This document shows positions 21,922 through 29,453 of a DNA stretch of 64,000 nucleotides, piece by piece. Numbering within the stretch: the stretch's first letter is position 1; each line of letters starts with the position of its first letter. Under the pieces are notes generated by a model. That model had not been told where the DNA came from. It searched no databases and was given only the letters and a program-made list of their open reading frames with translations. The DNA comes from Paenibacillus pinihumi DSM 23905 = JCM 16419. GTDB lineage: Bacteria > Bacillota > Bacilli > Paenibacillales > Paenibacillaceae. The translations under genes were made by a program, and so were the position numbers. Where the stretch lies: NCBI RefSeq assembly GCF_000422505.1, contig NZ_AULX01000018.1:1-64000 (forward strand). The letters run 5' to 3'.

Positions 21922-21955
21922 TCCTTAATTCAAGATTATTTTGTTGGTGCAATAA

Positions 21956-21975
21956 AATTGGTATCGATACCAATT
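21956..21975. promoter_or_regulatory. LacI-type operator, copy 1
   Basis: A perfect 20-bp palindrome, AATTGGTATCGATACCAATT, 35 bp upstream of the first permease start. It is identical to the copy at 25316-25335. The central CG and the symmetric form fit LacI/GalR-family operators. Confidence 0.85.
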
Positions 21976-22055
21976 TGGCATGACACGGGCTCTCCATTCG
22001 GATTTGTTGCCATGGGCTCGCCCGCAAGCCAATTTGCCTTTTTTCTGTCATTCCA

Positions 22056-23090
22056 TCAATTCCGCTCTCTATCGCTGTCTGACTTGCGGCAACTGCTGCC
22101 TACATGCAGGTGATGTGGCAAGACGACCCTTTTGAATTTTCCAGCATCAATTGTATCGTTTACGGATTCAATAAGATCGAGCAGGAGCTCGACTGTGACC
22201 TGACCCATCTGCTTGATCGGTTGCCGGATCGTTGTCAGAGCGGGTTTGATAATATCGGCGATTTGGCTTCCGTCGAAGCCGATGACCGAGACATCGCCGG
22301 GAACCGAGAGCCCGCGATCATGGAGGCAATTGATCGCACCGACGGCCATTTCATCGCTCGCTGCGAAGACAGCTTGTACCGGACTTCCTTCATCCAAAAG
22401 TTCATTCATTAATCGGTAGCCGGTATTGATTTTATAGTCTCCGTACTTAATCATGGAAGAGTCCACTTCGATTTGATAGTGCTGACAAGCAGCCAAGAAG
22501 CCCTCAAGCCGGTGCTTTCCTGCGCTAATATCGCGCAGATCGCCGGTGATCATAGCAATGCGGCGATGTCCGTTGTTGACCAGATAGGAAGTGGCTTCAT
22601 AGGCTCCCTGATAGTCGTCAATATGTACGGAAGTGAGCGGAATGCCCAAGTCTGCTTGGGTCACCACAGGGATTGTTGTTCGTTCTAAAAATGTTCGAAT
22701 GTCCTCGTTCATTTTACCGTGCATCAGGATAATGCCGTCTACACGCATCTCCTGGTAGATGTTCAAATACTTCACGACTTTATCTGTATCCTCGACAATG
22801 TTGGAGATGAGCAGGTTATACCCTTTTTTACCTGCCGTATCTTCAATATAACTTAGTATGGATGCCTGAAAGTTAGAGGTGATATCAGGTATAATAACCC
22901 CAATTAGATTTGTTTTGTTCCGTTTGAGACTCTTGGCGATAAGACTGGGGGAATAGTTCAATTCTTCGATCGCGCGTCGCACTTTTTTTTCGAGTTTCGC
23001 ACTGATGTGTTCCCCGCCATTAATGACTCGCGACACACTTGTCACGGAAACGCCCGCAACTCGCGCTACATCTTTGATTTTGGCACTCAA
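22056..23090 (-). CDS. LacI-family transcriptional repressor
   Basis: A repressor of 344 residues. The N-terminal helix-turn-helix reads IKDVARVAGVSVTSVSRVIN, with hinge helix LNYSPSLIAKSLKRNKTNLIGVIIPDI and a periplasmic-binding-like effector domain behind it. I prefer the TTG at 23090 because a clear AGAGGAGAGG stands 8 nt before it and the protein then starts MSAKIKDVA as usual. The ATG at 23117 has no ribosome site and overlaps the preceding gene. It lies inside the operon it probably controls; two identical palindromes upstream of the transporter genes and of the first operon gene are the likely targets. The effector is unknown. Confidence 0.9.
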   Translation of the reverse strand: MSAKIKDVARVAGVSVTSVSRVINGGEHISAKLEKKVRRAIEELNYSPSLIAKSLKRNKTNLIGVIIPDITSNFQASILSYIEDTAGKKGYNLLISNIVEDTDKVVKYLNIYQEMRVDGIILMHGKMNEDIRTFLERTTIPVVTQADLGIPLTSVHIDDYQGAYEATSYLVNNGHRRIAMITGDLRDISAGKHRLEGFLAACQHYQIEVDSSMIKYGDYKINTGYRLMNELLDEGSPVQAVFAASDEMAVGAINCLHDRGLSVPGDVSVIGFDGSQIADIIKPALTTIRQPIKQMGQVTVELLLDLIESVNDTIDAGKFKRVVLPHHLHVGSSCRKSDSDRERN

Positions 23091-23109
23091 TAGAGCCTCT
23101 CCTCTCTGT

Positions 23110-23802
23110 CTATTCATGTTGCAAGCTTAGTTGTCGCATGGACACGAATTCGGTTACCTCGAATACGGATATTGCATCGACTCCCATTCCCGCATAAAGA
23201 GCGAATAGCTCTTCTTGGCAAGGGAGCGTATAAATCCATATTATTATGTCAGAAGCGTGGGCTAATCTGGTCAGTGTAGGCGTGCAAGCTTCATAATGAA
23301 CATTTAGGCCTGCGAATCCCCGTTCTGTGGCTTGAGCACATAGTTGTTGCACCCATTGCTCGTAGTCGCCATCTGCTACTCCGTCATATTCGGGAACATT
23401 CTTTACGACCCGATTGGCATAGGGAGAAGATTCGATAGCCTGAGTATCGCCTGTAAAGTAGATTTGTTCCCACATGTCTAATGAATGAATGAGTGCGATG
23501 GCCGGATCGGCTGAAAAGGTGGTTTTCAAGTCCAAATTGAATTGAACGGAATCTCCTTTAAAAGCTTTCAAAACCGTGTCCAGCCGCTCTAATCGTCTTC
23601 CGTTTCGGGTTAATTCTTCGTAGGTGTATTGTGAGAACCCTGGCTCCTCGTCATGACTAAGAATACAGACGAGATCTTTAGTTACCCGAACATCGACCTC
23701 GAGCAGTTCTGCTCCTGCACGCCTGCCGGCTTGAGCCGAAAGGAGCGTGTTGTAAGGGGTATTCTCGCCCCCTGTATGCGCGATGATTAAAGGATAATTC
23801 AT
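23110..23802 (-). CDS. glycerophosphodiester phosphodiesterase-like protein with altered active site
   Basis: A TIM-barrel protein of the GDPD/GlpQ family, 230 residues, cytoplasmic (no signal peptide). The family motif normally reads HRG...PENT. Here it is H9-T10-G-G with PYNT at 16-19, so the conserved Arg is Thr and the Glu is Tyr. The metal pair E35/D37 (LLEVDV) and the second His (H50 in LSHD) are kept. Either the substrate differs from glycerophosphodiesters or activity is reduced. It is co-transcribed with a PHP-type hydrolase, a LacI regulator and an ABC importer, suggesting import and cleavage of a phosphorylated or glycerol-linked compound (inferred). Confidence 0.75.
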   Translation of the reverse strand: MNYPLIIAHTGGENTPYNTLLSAQAGRRAGAELLEVDVRVTKDLVCILSHDEEPGFSQYTYEELTRNGRRLERLDTVLKAFKGDSVQFNLDLKTTFSADPAIALIHSLDMWEQIYFTGDTQAIESSPYANRVVKNVPEYDGVADGDYEQWVQQLCAQATERGFAGLNVHYEACTPTLTRLAHASDIIIWIYTLPCQEELFALYAGMGVDAISVFEVTEFVSMRQLSLQHE

Positions 23803-23821
23803 GGTCCTTGCCCACTCTCCA

Positions 23822-24820
23822 TCAGTGACTTTCCAAATAAATCGGATTTGTAAATGCCAGCGTCGCTAATAGTCCTTCCTGCAAGCCATACAATCTGGCC
23901 CGTACCCACAGCAAATTGTCCGCTTCAATCGTTTCACTGAATTGGAAGTCCTCACCCGATAAAGGACCTCGGCACAGCTCACCTTGATTCGATTCAATGA
24001 TAACGGAGTGTGCCTCCGTAGCGATCCATTGCCGCTCGGGAATATTTGCTTGCTGGAGCGAAACGTTAATCGTTAAAGCTCTCTTGCGCTCTTCTCCAGT
24101 TCGCCCGATGACTTCCCCAATTCCGTATGCGCGTTGATCCGACAGGATCTTGAAGAGCAGCAAAGGGCCCATGCTAATGCACAATCTGCCGCGGCTTATC
24201 GCGTCAACGACACTGAGAGCTGACAGTGGTTCAGAATCTTCAATGCCTAAATAGGTATAGGCGGCCAAGTTTTTGTCGTTGTCGGAACGATGCCAATCAC
24301 GTCCGGCCGTAGCAGCTATTCGAAAGCCCTGGTTCAATAAATCGGTCCACAGCCTGAATGCTTGTGCGTTGTGGTTCCGCAGAGAAGGCATTGTCTCATG
24401 CCAAACTTCGATATAGTCAATCTGATTCCAATCGGTAATTTCGTATTCCCAGTGGCATCCCGTGCAGATTGGACTTCCCATGCTGTAGGGGTGAGCAATC
24501 CCCACAATTCCGCCTTTTTGATGAACCCTTTCTATTCCCTTGCCGATATCGGCAGGACCCAGATCACGCCATTCACAATAAGGCGCTCCGAGTGTCAGCA
24601 TGTGTCCGTAGAACGTCGTCCATTCCATACCAGGAATAATGGCCACTCCGGTCTCTTTGGTTACCTCGTCCGAATCGATTAATCCAGAAACCGTATTGTG
24701 GTCGGTGAGCGCGATGCCGCTTAATCCGAGTTCCTTCGCTTGTTTGCACATTTCCAGCAACGTGTGAGTACCATCACTATGCGGCGTATGCGTGTGAAGC
24801 TCGAAAGGATGCCATTTCAT
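23822..24820 (-). CDS. PHP-domain metal-dependent hydrolase (CehA/McbA type)
   Basis: A 332-residue phosphoesterase-like protein. The PHP metal motifs are HTHTPHSDG (about residues 9-17), LTDHNTV, a Glu in PGMEWTTF, GIAHPYS and GRDWHRS. This set fits the CehA/McbA family of the PHP superfamily. The ATG at 24820 overlaps the stop of the upstream 155-residue gene in ATGA, so the two are translationally coupled. That small gene looks like the N-terminal beta-sandwich which is part of the same polypeptide in many CehA proteins. The substrate is unknown. Confidence 0.82.
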   Translation of the reverse strand: MKWHPFELHTHTPHSDGTHTLLEMCKQAKELGLSGIALTDHNTVSGLIDSDEVTKETGVAIIPGMEWTTFYGHMLTLGAPYCEWRDLGPADIGKGIERVHQKGGIVGIAHPYSMGSPICTGCHWEYEITDWNQIDYIEVWHETMPSLRNHNAQAFRLWTDLLNQGFRIAATAGRDWHRSDNDKNLAAYTYLGIEDSEPLSALSVVDAISRGRLCISMGPLLLFKILSDQRAYGIGEVIGRTGEERKRALTINVSLQQANIPERQWIATEAHSVIIESNQGELCRGPLSGEDFQFSETIEADNLLWVRARLYGLQEGLLATLAFTNPIYLESH

Positions 24821-25284
24821 AGGTGTTGTTCTCCTTCCGTAACTCGCAACAGGTAATTGCAGTCGGGGGTAACGACGCAATGGACGCTTATGGTTATGCG
24901 CCAGATGCCTTCGAGGATAGCACCCGGAATAAAACCAGGCGATGCTGACGATGTTGCAAGGAGATAACTTTGCTTCTCGGGGTGGCGATGGGCCGATCCC
25001 CGAAATTCACTCGGATCGTCCACCGAAATCGTCAATAAGTTCTGCAGAGGCATATACTGTTCCCATTTATCCATATAAGCTGCTTGCATGGAGGGGTGTA
25101 CATATTGCTCGATGGATTGCTCAATTAATCGGCGGGACCCACTCTTGTCCTCTGACTTCTTCGGAGCGTACTGAAAATCGATTTGAAGTGATGGAAGTGG
25201 AGTGGGAATATGGAATTGATACGTAATATGGGTTTTGGAGCTCGATGGGTACAGCTTGCCTTCCACCGCCAGTAATTCGTGCAC
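24817..25284 (-). CDS. small protein resembling the N-terminal domain of CehA/McbA hydrolases
   Basis: A 155-residue protein without signal peptide. Its pattern is FHIPTPLPSLQIDFQYAP, then FRGSAHRHPE, then SPGFIPGAILEGIWRITI and a final beta strand. From memory of the family it matches the beta-sandwich found ahead of the PHP domain in CehA/McbA proteins, so the ancestral two-domain protein may be encoded by two overlapping genes here. The start is GTG with AGGAG 8 nt upstream. It is the first gene of the operon; a LacI-type palindrome lies 32 bp before it. Confidence 0.6.
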   Translation of the reverse strand: MHELLAVEGKLYPSSSKTHITYQFHIPTPLPSLQIDFQYAPKKSEDKSGSRRLIEQSIEQYVHPSMQAAYMDKWEQYMPLQNLLTISVDDPSEFRGSAHRHPEKQSYLLATSSASPGFIPGAILEGIWRITISVHCVVTPDCNYLLRVTEGEQHL

Positions 25285-25315
25285 TCAGGTCAACTCCTAA
25301 TCGGGTGTTTATTTT

Positions 25316-25335
25316 AATTGGTATCGATACCAATT
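25316..25335. promoter_or_regulatory. LacI-type operator, copy 2
   Basis: The same perfect 20-bp palindrome as at 21956-21975, here 32 bp upstream of the first gene of the minus-strand operon. I could not fix the promoter boxes next to it. Confidence 0.85.
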
Positions 25336-25784
25336 AAGTTTGTAAGGTATAAAACTATGTATTTGTTCTAAATTTAACAGTCAATTGTAATTTGCGATCT
25401 TGCCATTTGTAAAATGTATATAAAACTTGAGGTCTATTTCACGTACTTTTAGGGATACTTTGAGAGGGTAGCTCACATTCTGAAATACACGGAAGATATG
25501 GAAGTCAACAGACAACATGGTTTAAACAGAAGTATCTCCCCGGCCTATTCATGATTCTTCTATTTATTATTAAAAAGAAGGATAATTTGATCTGGCATTC
25601 TTGTAGTCTGCTATGAATGATTTCGATTTGCCTTGTTATAACACATCATAGAAAAAATGTATGGATACAAAGATTTTATATAAATAATATTAATGTTTAT
25701 TTTAATTCAAGCTAATACAATTCCACATTCTTCCTTGTAAACTATAGTTGAGGTTGCGAATACCGCACTTTAAAATTAACAAAT
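25336..25784. other. AT-rich intergenic region, no gene recognised
   Basis: It lies between the divergent ABC/PHP operon and the secreted-protein gene. It contains many A/T runs but no coding frame with a ribosome site, no strong hairpin and no recognisable mobile-element end. Confidence 0.4.
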
Positions 25785-25799
25785 AAGGAGATGTAATTG

Positions 25800-26672
25800 A
25801 TGAACATCCGTAAAAGCATTACCTCTGTAGTTGCCGCTGCTGTACTCGGTACCGCTTTAATCGCCAGCTTGGTCAATGTAGGACCCGGTACTGCTGTTGC
25901 AGCGAAGCCTAACATGACGCCGAATTATGAGATTCACGCGCTGCTGGATCCTAATGCAGCTTTGAATCCGGATCACACTTTGAATAGCACGGTGCTGAGT
26001 GTGTTCAACATTACCGCCGCTCCGGTCCAAATGAATGTTCAGTATATGGATACTAACAATCAAGACCTCAATAAAGAAGGCTGGTCCGCACGCATTCGCA
26101 AAATGACCGGTGACACCAAATTTAAATTAAACTATAAGAAGCGTTACCCGATCACAGGCAACAACATTACCGCAGCTTTGAATCAAGCCAATAAGGATGG
26201 CTTCGACTCCAGTGACACGAACTATGATGCACAGGTAGAATGGAGTTATAGCTCTAAGACACTCAGCATCTCGATCGACAAGAATGTCAGCATCGCCGGT
26301 TACAGTGGCGTGACCCTGCCTAACCAGGCAGATTCGGTCGCTGCAATTGTCAACAACATTCCGGGCAAGCTGAATAAATGGACAAGCCCAGGCTGGGGAA
26401 CTTCGGTTCTGAGCCAATCGCGAGTATACGGACCCGTATATGCTACACGTTACACAGGCACATTTAACGGAATGAAGACGTACATTGAAGTCTGGCCGAT
26501 CAAAAATACGTCCGGAACAGGATACGATTATATTGTAGAGGCTTCGTTCAAAGTTGACACAGAGACCGATGCAGCTAATTCTTCCAGCCAATTGTTTTCT
26601 TTCCTGCAGTCCCACGGTTGGTTCCTTCCACAGGACGCATTGAAAACATCAACCATCTTGCAGCGTTATTAA
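25800..26672 (+). CDS. secreted protein with CYTH-like domain
   Basis: A 290-residue exported protein. A signal peptide is visible at residues 1-35 (positive start, hydrophobic stretch VVAAAVLGTALIASLV, likely cleavage after AVAA). The mature part resembles a CYTH/triphosphate-tunnel fold: an opening strand NYEIHALLD, the GWSARIRKMTGDTKFKLNYK hairpin with alternating basic residues, then DAQVEWSYSSKTLSISIDKN and a C-terminal strand YIVEASFKVDTETDA. Assignment to CYTH is by pattern only. AAGGAG lies 9 nt before the ATG; a TTG directly before it is not needed. A strong terminator follows. CYTH proteins are normally cytoplasmic, so a secreted one would be unusual. Confidence 0.6.
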   Translation: MNIRKSITSVVAAAVLGTALIASLVNVGPGTAVAAKPNMTPNYEIHALLDPNAALNPDHTLNSTVLSVFNITAAPVQMNVQYMDTNNQDLNKEGWSARIRKMTGDTKFKLNYKKRYPITGNNITAALNQANKDGFDSSDTNYDAQVEWSYSSKTLSISIDKNVSIAGYSGVTLPNQADSVAAIVNNIPGKLNKWTSPGWGTSVLSQSRVYGPVYATRYTGTFNGMKTYIEVWPIKNTSGTGYDYIVEASFKVDTETDAANSSSQLFSFLQSHGWFLPQDALKTSTILQRY

Positions 26673-26679
26673 TTATAAG

Positions 26680-26716
26680 AAAGAGCTTTGCAGCCCTTGG
26701 GTGCAAAGCTCTTTTT
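26680..26716 (+). terminator. intrinsic terminator of the secreted-protein gene
   Basis: AAAGAGCTTTGCA (26680-26692) pairs with TGCAAAGCTCTTT (26702-26714), loop 9 nt, followed by more T. Confidence 0.88.
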
Positions 26717-26719
26717 CGT

Positions 26720-26878
26720 TTAGCGGCCAAAGTAGGACATCATCAAGAGTCTATTACACATATTGAGAATGGCGGATCAATCGCTCGGTTAGACATTGTG
26801 TTTCGACTAGCAATTGCTCTTGGAATGAAATTAAGCTTGCATAGTTTGATAGATGCTGCCAAGACAAGAGTAGGCTGA
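26720..26878 (+). pseudogene. truncated XRE/HipB-type helix-turn-helix gene
   Basis: The frame reads LAAKVGHHQESITHIENGGS followed by IARLDIVFRLAIALGMKLSL, a clear XRE helix-turn-helix and the following helices. It begins directly behind a terminator without start codon or N-terminal helix, so the gene has lost its 5' end. It borders the next ssrA-end remnant, suggesting it is debris of an earlier element. Confidence 0.6.
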
Positions 26879-26887
26879 TTAAAGGGG

Positions 26888-27101
26888 GGGGATGACATCC
26901 AAACTGTGACTACACCCGCAGACGCCTTTGTGGCGGGATCTCCGGACGGGGCTCAGCCCGCGCGCAGGAAAAGAATGAAAAACTCGATGATGATAGACTT
27001 CGTGTACGAGCACAGCATCCAAATCTACCAATAAGGATGTCATCGTGGCAAAGACTTCAACTACAGTTTAATAAGGATTTGTATACTCCTATCGCCTTCA
27101 T
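26888..27101 (+). repeat. decayed copy of the ssrA 3' end and its downstream block
   Basis: GATGACATCCAAACTGTGAC, then TACACCCGCAGACGCCTTTG, matches the last part of ssrA, then runs without the T-arm into CTCAGCCCGCGCGCAGGA and a diverged version of 13770-13907. It ends with ACTCCTATCGCCTTCAT, which corresponds to ACTCCCCTCGCCTCCAT of the att core. An internal deletion joined the two parts. Confidence 0.65.
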
Positions 27102-27474
27102 TTGTATGATTTAAAAAGCTATCTTAATCGATCGTTTTTTTGTGTTCTTTATGTGTTGGGGCTAGTAACACCGTGCGAATTACGTGCGCAAAATAAAAAA
27201 ACTAGCTCTGATGACGAAGGAGGGGAAGGTTTTCAAGAGTATAGTCAGCTCTTGCTAATGAAGTGGAGAAGCTATACTCAGCCTTATTATTTCTCTATAA
27301 TCATAGTGTTATTTGTGAAACTAAAGTCAAGTTTTTTCTTTGGCCACATAGACATTTGAAAATCAATAATGAAGTTAGGCTCAGTGGTAACAATGAAGCA
27401 TCTGAATCTGAGAAATACAGACATTCAGAGTATATGATACAAAATAGAAATCTTTTCGCCAATTGCCTCAAAAT
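27102..27474. other. region without convincing gene
   Basis: Two overlapping open frames of 85-90 codons exist (27102-27359 and 27263-27535), but neither has a ribosome site nor any recognisable family. The second runs through the following terminator. Probably degraded sequence. Confidence 0.4.
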
Positions 27475-27516
27475 AAAGAGCTACCCGCCACAGATATCTG
27501 TAACGGGTAGCTCTTT
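27475..27516. terminator. strong stem-loop terminator
   Basis: AAAGAGCTACCCG (27475-27487) pairs with CGGGTAGCTCTTT (27504-27516) around a 16-nt loop. No intact gene ends just before it, so it may be left from a lost gene or insulate the next operon. Confidence 0.75.
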
Positions 27517-27627
27517 GATGTATTATACAAGATAATAAAATTATTTCAATCCACAGATGTATATCTGACTCTTACATGATACCATGTGTCTGAAATAAGT
27601 TCAATTTAATTATTTTGTAATTTTATA

Positions 27628-27656
27628 TTGAAGTATATTTTTGGTAAGTGTATACT
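27628..27656 (+). promoter_or_regulatory. promoter of the sigma-ParB operon
   Basis: TTGAAG (27628-27633) and TATACT (27651-27656) are separated by exactly 17 bp, about 138 bp before the sigma-ParB start. Confidence 0.65.
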
Positions 27657-27702
27657 AATTTAGAAAAATATAATTTCCAAAAAGAGAGAAAGATAAAAAC
27701 TA

Positions 27703-27816
27703 TTGTTAAATGAATCATCAAATGAAAATGTAATGCTAAGGGAAAATGGGTTAATAGTGAATGAAGTCTTGGGTTCAATAGACCAGGAGAGGAATGAGGA
27801 CTATTTTAGCACCTAA
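27703..27816 (+). CDS. possible 37-residue leader peptide
   Basis: A short open frame from TTG at 27703 encodes an acidic 37-residue peptide (MLNESSNENVMLRENG...). It lies downstream of the promoter and overlaps the start of the sigma-ParB gene by 23 bp, containing that gene's ribosome site. Its own ribosome site is weak (GAGAG, distant). It may be a translational leader or chance. Confidence 0.25.
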   Translation: MLNESSNENVMLRENGLIVNEVLGSIDQERNEDYFST

Positions 27817-29437
27817 TTGCCGTAAGGTGGAAGAATCGGACGAAATAGTCTACCGCTACTCAAAACACATAGAAAGGAGAGCGCATAGATTTATTAAACA
27901 GTGGAGAGGCAGTAAAGATTTAAAAGAAGAATTAGTTCAACAGGGATATTTAGGACTTTTGGAGGCTCGTGAAGGATTTAATAGTAGTAAAAATAATAAT
28001 GGCTTTTGGAGTTATGCGTGTAGTTTTGTAATAGGAAGAATGAAGGATTTTATAATATACAATATGAATCATATTCGTCCAAGCCAAAAACTAAATTCAA
28101 TTATCCTTCAAATTTATAAGGAAGATTTAGTATATTCTAAACCTGAATATATTGCTAACTACCTTGGCTGCACACTCGGCATGGCTAAACAGGGGTTGGA
28201 ATATATTAGAATTCGCAATGTTAAATCACTTAATCAGCCGTTATTGCATAATGATACTCACGGAACCTTGGAATTAATCGATTTGATAGAATCTAATGAA
28301 GAACGAGATATTCTATTTCAAATAGAAGTGATTAATGAATTTTCAGCAATTGAACAAGATGTCATAAAAATGTTGATAGACCGATATAGCGTTAGGGATA
28401 TCATTAGGCATTACAAAATATCAAAGTATACTCTAAACAACATTTTGAAGAAAATAGTAATTAATTGTGGGTATGACTGCACAGCTATTTTGAATAGAAA
28501 TGAGGGATGGTTAATGAATCTTGATCAAATAGATTTGGATGATGGTGAAGAAAAAGCGAGAGCCCAACTGAAGTGGGTATCTTTGAACCAAGTGTTGCCT
28601 AATCCGAAAAATCCAAGAAGGGATTTAACTGTCAAGACAAAGCATTTACAAGATCTAATAGAATTAATTGGCTGGGAAGAGCCGCTTACGTGTTATGAGT
28701 CGGGAAATAACTTTATTATTATATCAGGACATCGAAGATGGAATGCAGCGGTACAGTTAAAGAAAACAATAATTCCAGTGTACATTGTTGAGGCTCCAAA
28801 AAGCGAAAAAGAGGAATTGGATCGCATTGGTTCGGTACAAGGTGGACAGGTGGAATGGAGTCAATATGATCAGGTCAAATATACCTATGATAGGTGGGTT
28901 GCTTCTGGAAAAAGATCTTGTGATTATCTTGGTAATGAACTAGGTATTTCAAAGGGAGTGGTTGCGGCAAGAATTCGTATATACAAATACTATCCAAAGG
29001 ATGAAATTGAGGATAAGCTAAATAATCGGATGTATTCTATAACGATGTTAGATTATATTTATACATGGATCAAACGGCTTGATAAAAATCATCCTGACTT
29101 AGTCGAATCGTTGGGGGAACATTATATAAGACGGTTAATGTTGAAAAAGTATGAAAATCGGTGTTTTAATAGCAAGATAGTACATGATACATTTGTTATA
29201 AACGCAGATTCTCAAGTTATCCGTGAGTTCCTAATAGATATAACTAAAAAGCTACAAGATTGCCAAGTAGAATTAACCTATATTAGGCATAATGAGATCA
29301 ATTCTTCAGCAATTGCTTCTGAAATCAAAGGTCTCCAAGCACATACAAAAAATGAGGCGGAATTACTTGTGTTCGGATTAGAAAAATTGTTGGCGAGTCT
29401 TGAACATAAGAAAGAGCAATTGGAAAATAATTTATAG
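27794..29437 (+). CDS. fusion of a sigma-70-like factor with a ParB-like domain
   Basis: A 547-residue protein with two parts. Residues about 20-235 look like an RNA polymerase sigma factor. Region 2 is in DLKEELVQQGYLGLLEAREG with FWSYACSFVIGRMKDFI. A region 3-like stretch is YIANYLGCTLGMAKQGLEYI. A region 4 helix-turn-helix is FSAIEQDVIKMLID and SVRDIIRHYKISKYTLNNIL. Residues about 258-400 are a ParB/Spo0J-type N-terminal domain with NPKNPRRDL, the GHRRW box at 312-316 (normally GERR) and a following HTH (LGNELGISKGVVAARIRIYK). Residues 400-547 include probable coiled coil. The ATG has AGGAGAGG upstream. The downstream gene repeats the ParB half. An internal ATG at 28514 with GAGGGA upstream could also give a separate 307-residue ParB protein. 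Function is unknown. Confidence 0.8.
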   Translation: MRTILAPNCRKVEESDEIVYRYSKHIERRAHRFIKQWRGSKDLKEELVQQGYLGLLEAREGFNSSKNNNGFWSYACSFVIGRMKDFIIYNMNHIRPSQKLNSIILQIYKEDLVYSKPEYIANYLGCTLGMAKQGLEYIRIRNVKSLNQPLLHNDTHGTLELIDLIESNEERDILFQIEVINEFSAIEQDVIKMLIDRYSVRDIIRHYKISKYTLNNILKKIVINCGYDCTAILNRNEGWLMNLDQIDLDDGEEKARAQLKWVSLNQVLPNPKNPRRDLTVKTKHLQDLIELIGWEEPLTCYESGNNFIIISGHRRWNAAVQLKKTIIPVYIVEAPKSEKEELDRIGSVQGGQVEWSQYDQVKYTYDRWVASGKRSCDYLGNELGISKGVVAARIRIYKYYPKDEIEDKLNNRMYSITMLDYIYTWIKRLDKNHPDLVESLGEHYIRRLMLKKYENRCFNSKIVHDTFVINADSQVIREFLIDITKKLQDCQVELTYIRHNEINSSAIASEIKGLQAHTKNEAELLVFGLEKLLASLEHKKEQLENNL

Positions 29438-29453
29438 AATGAGGTAGATAAAA

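Noticed and set aside
27102-27535. Two overlapping frames of 85 and 90 codons
   Set aside because: No ribosome site and no family, and the second crosses a strong terminator.
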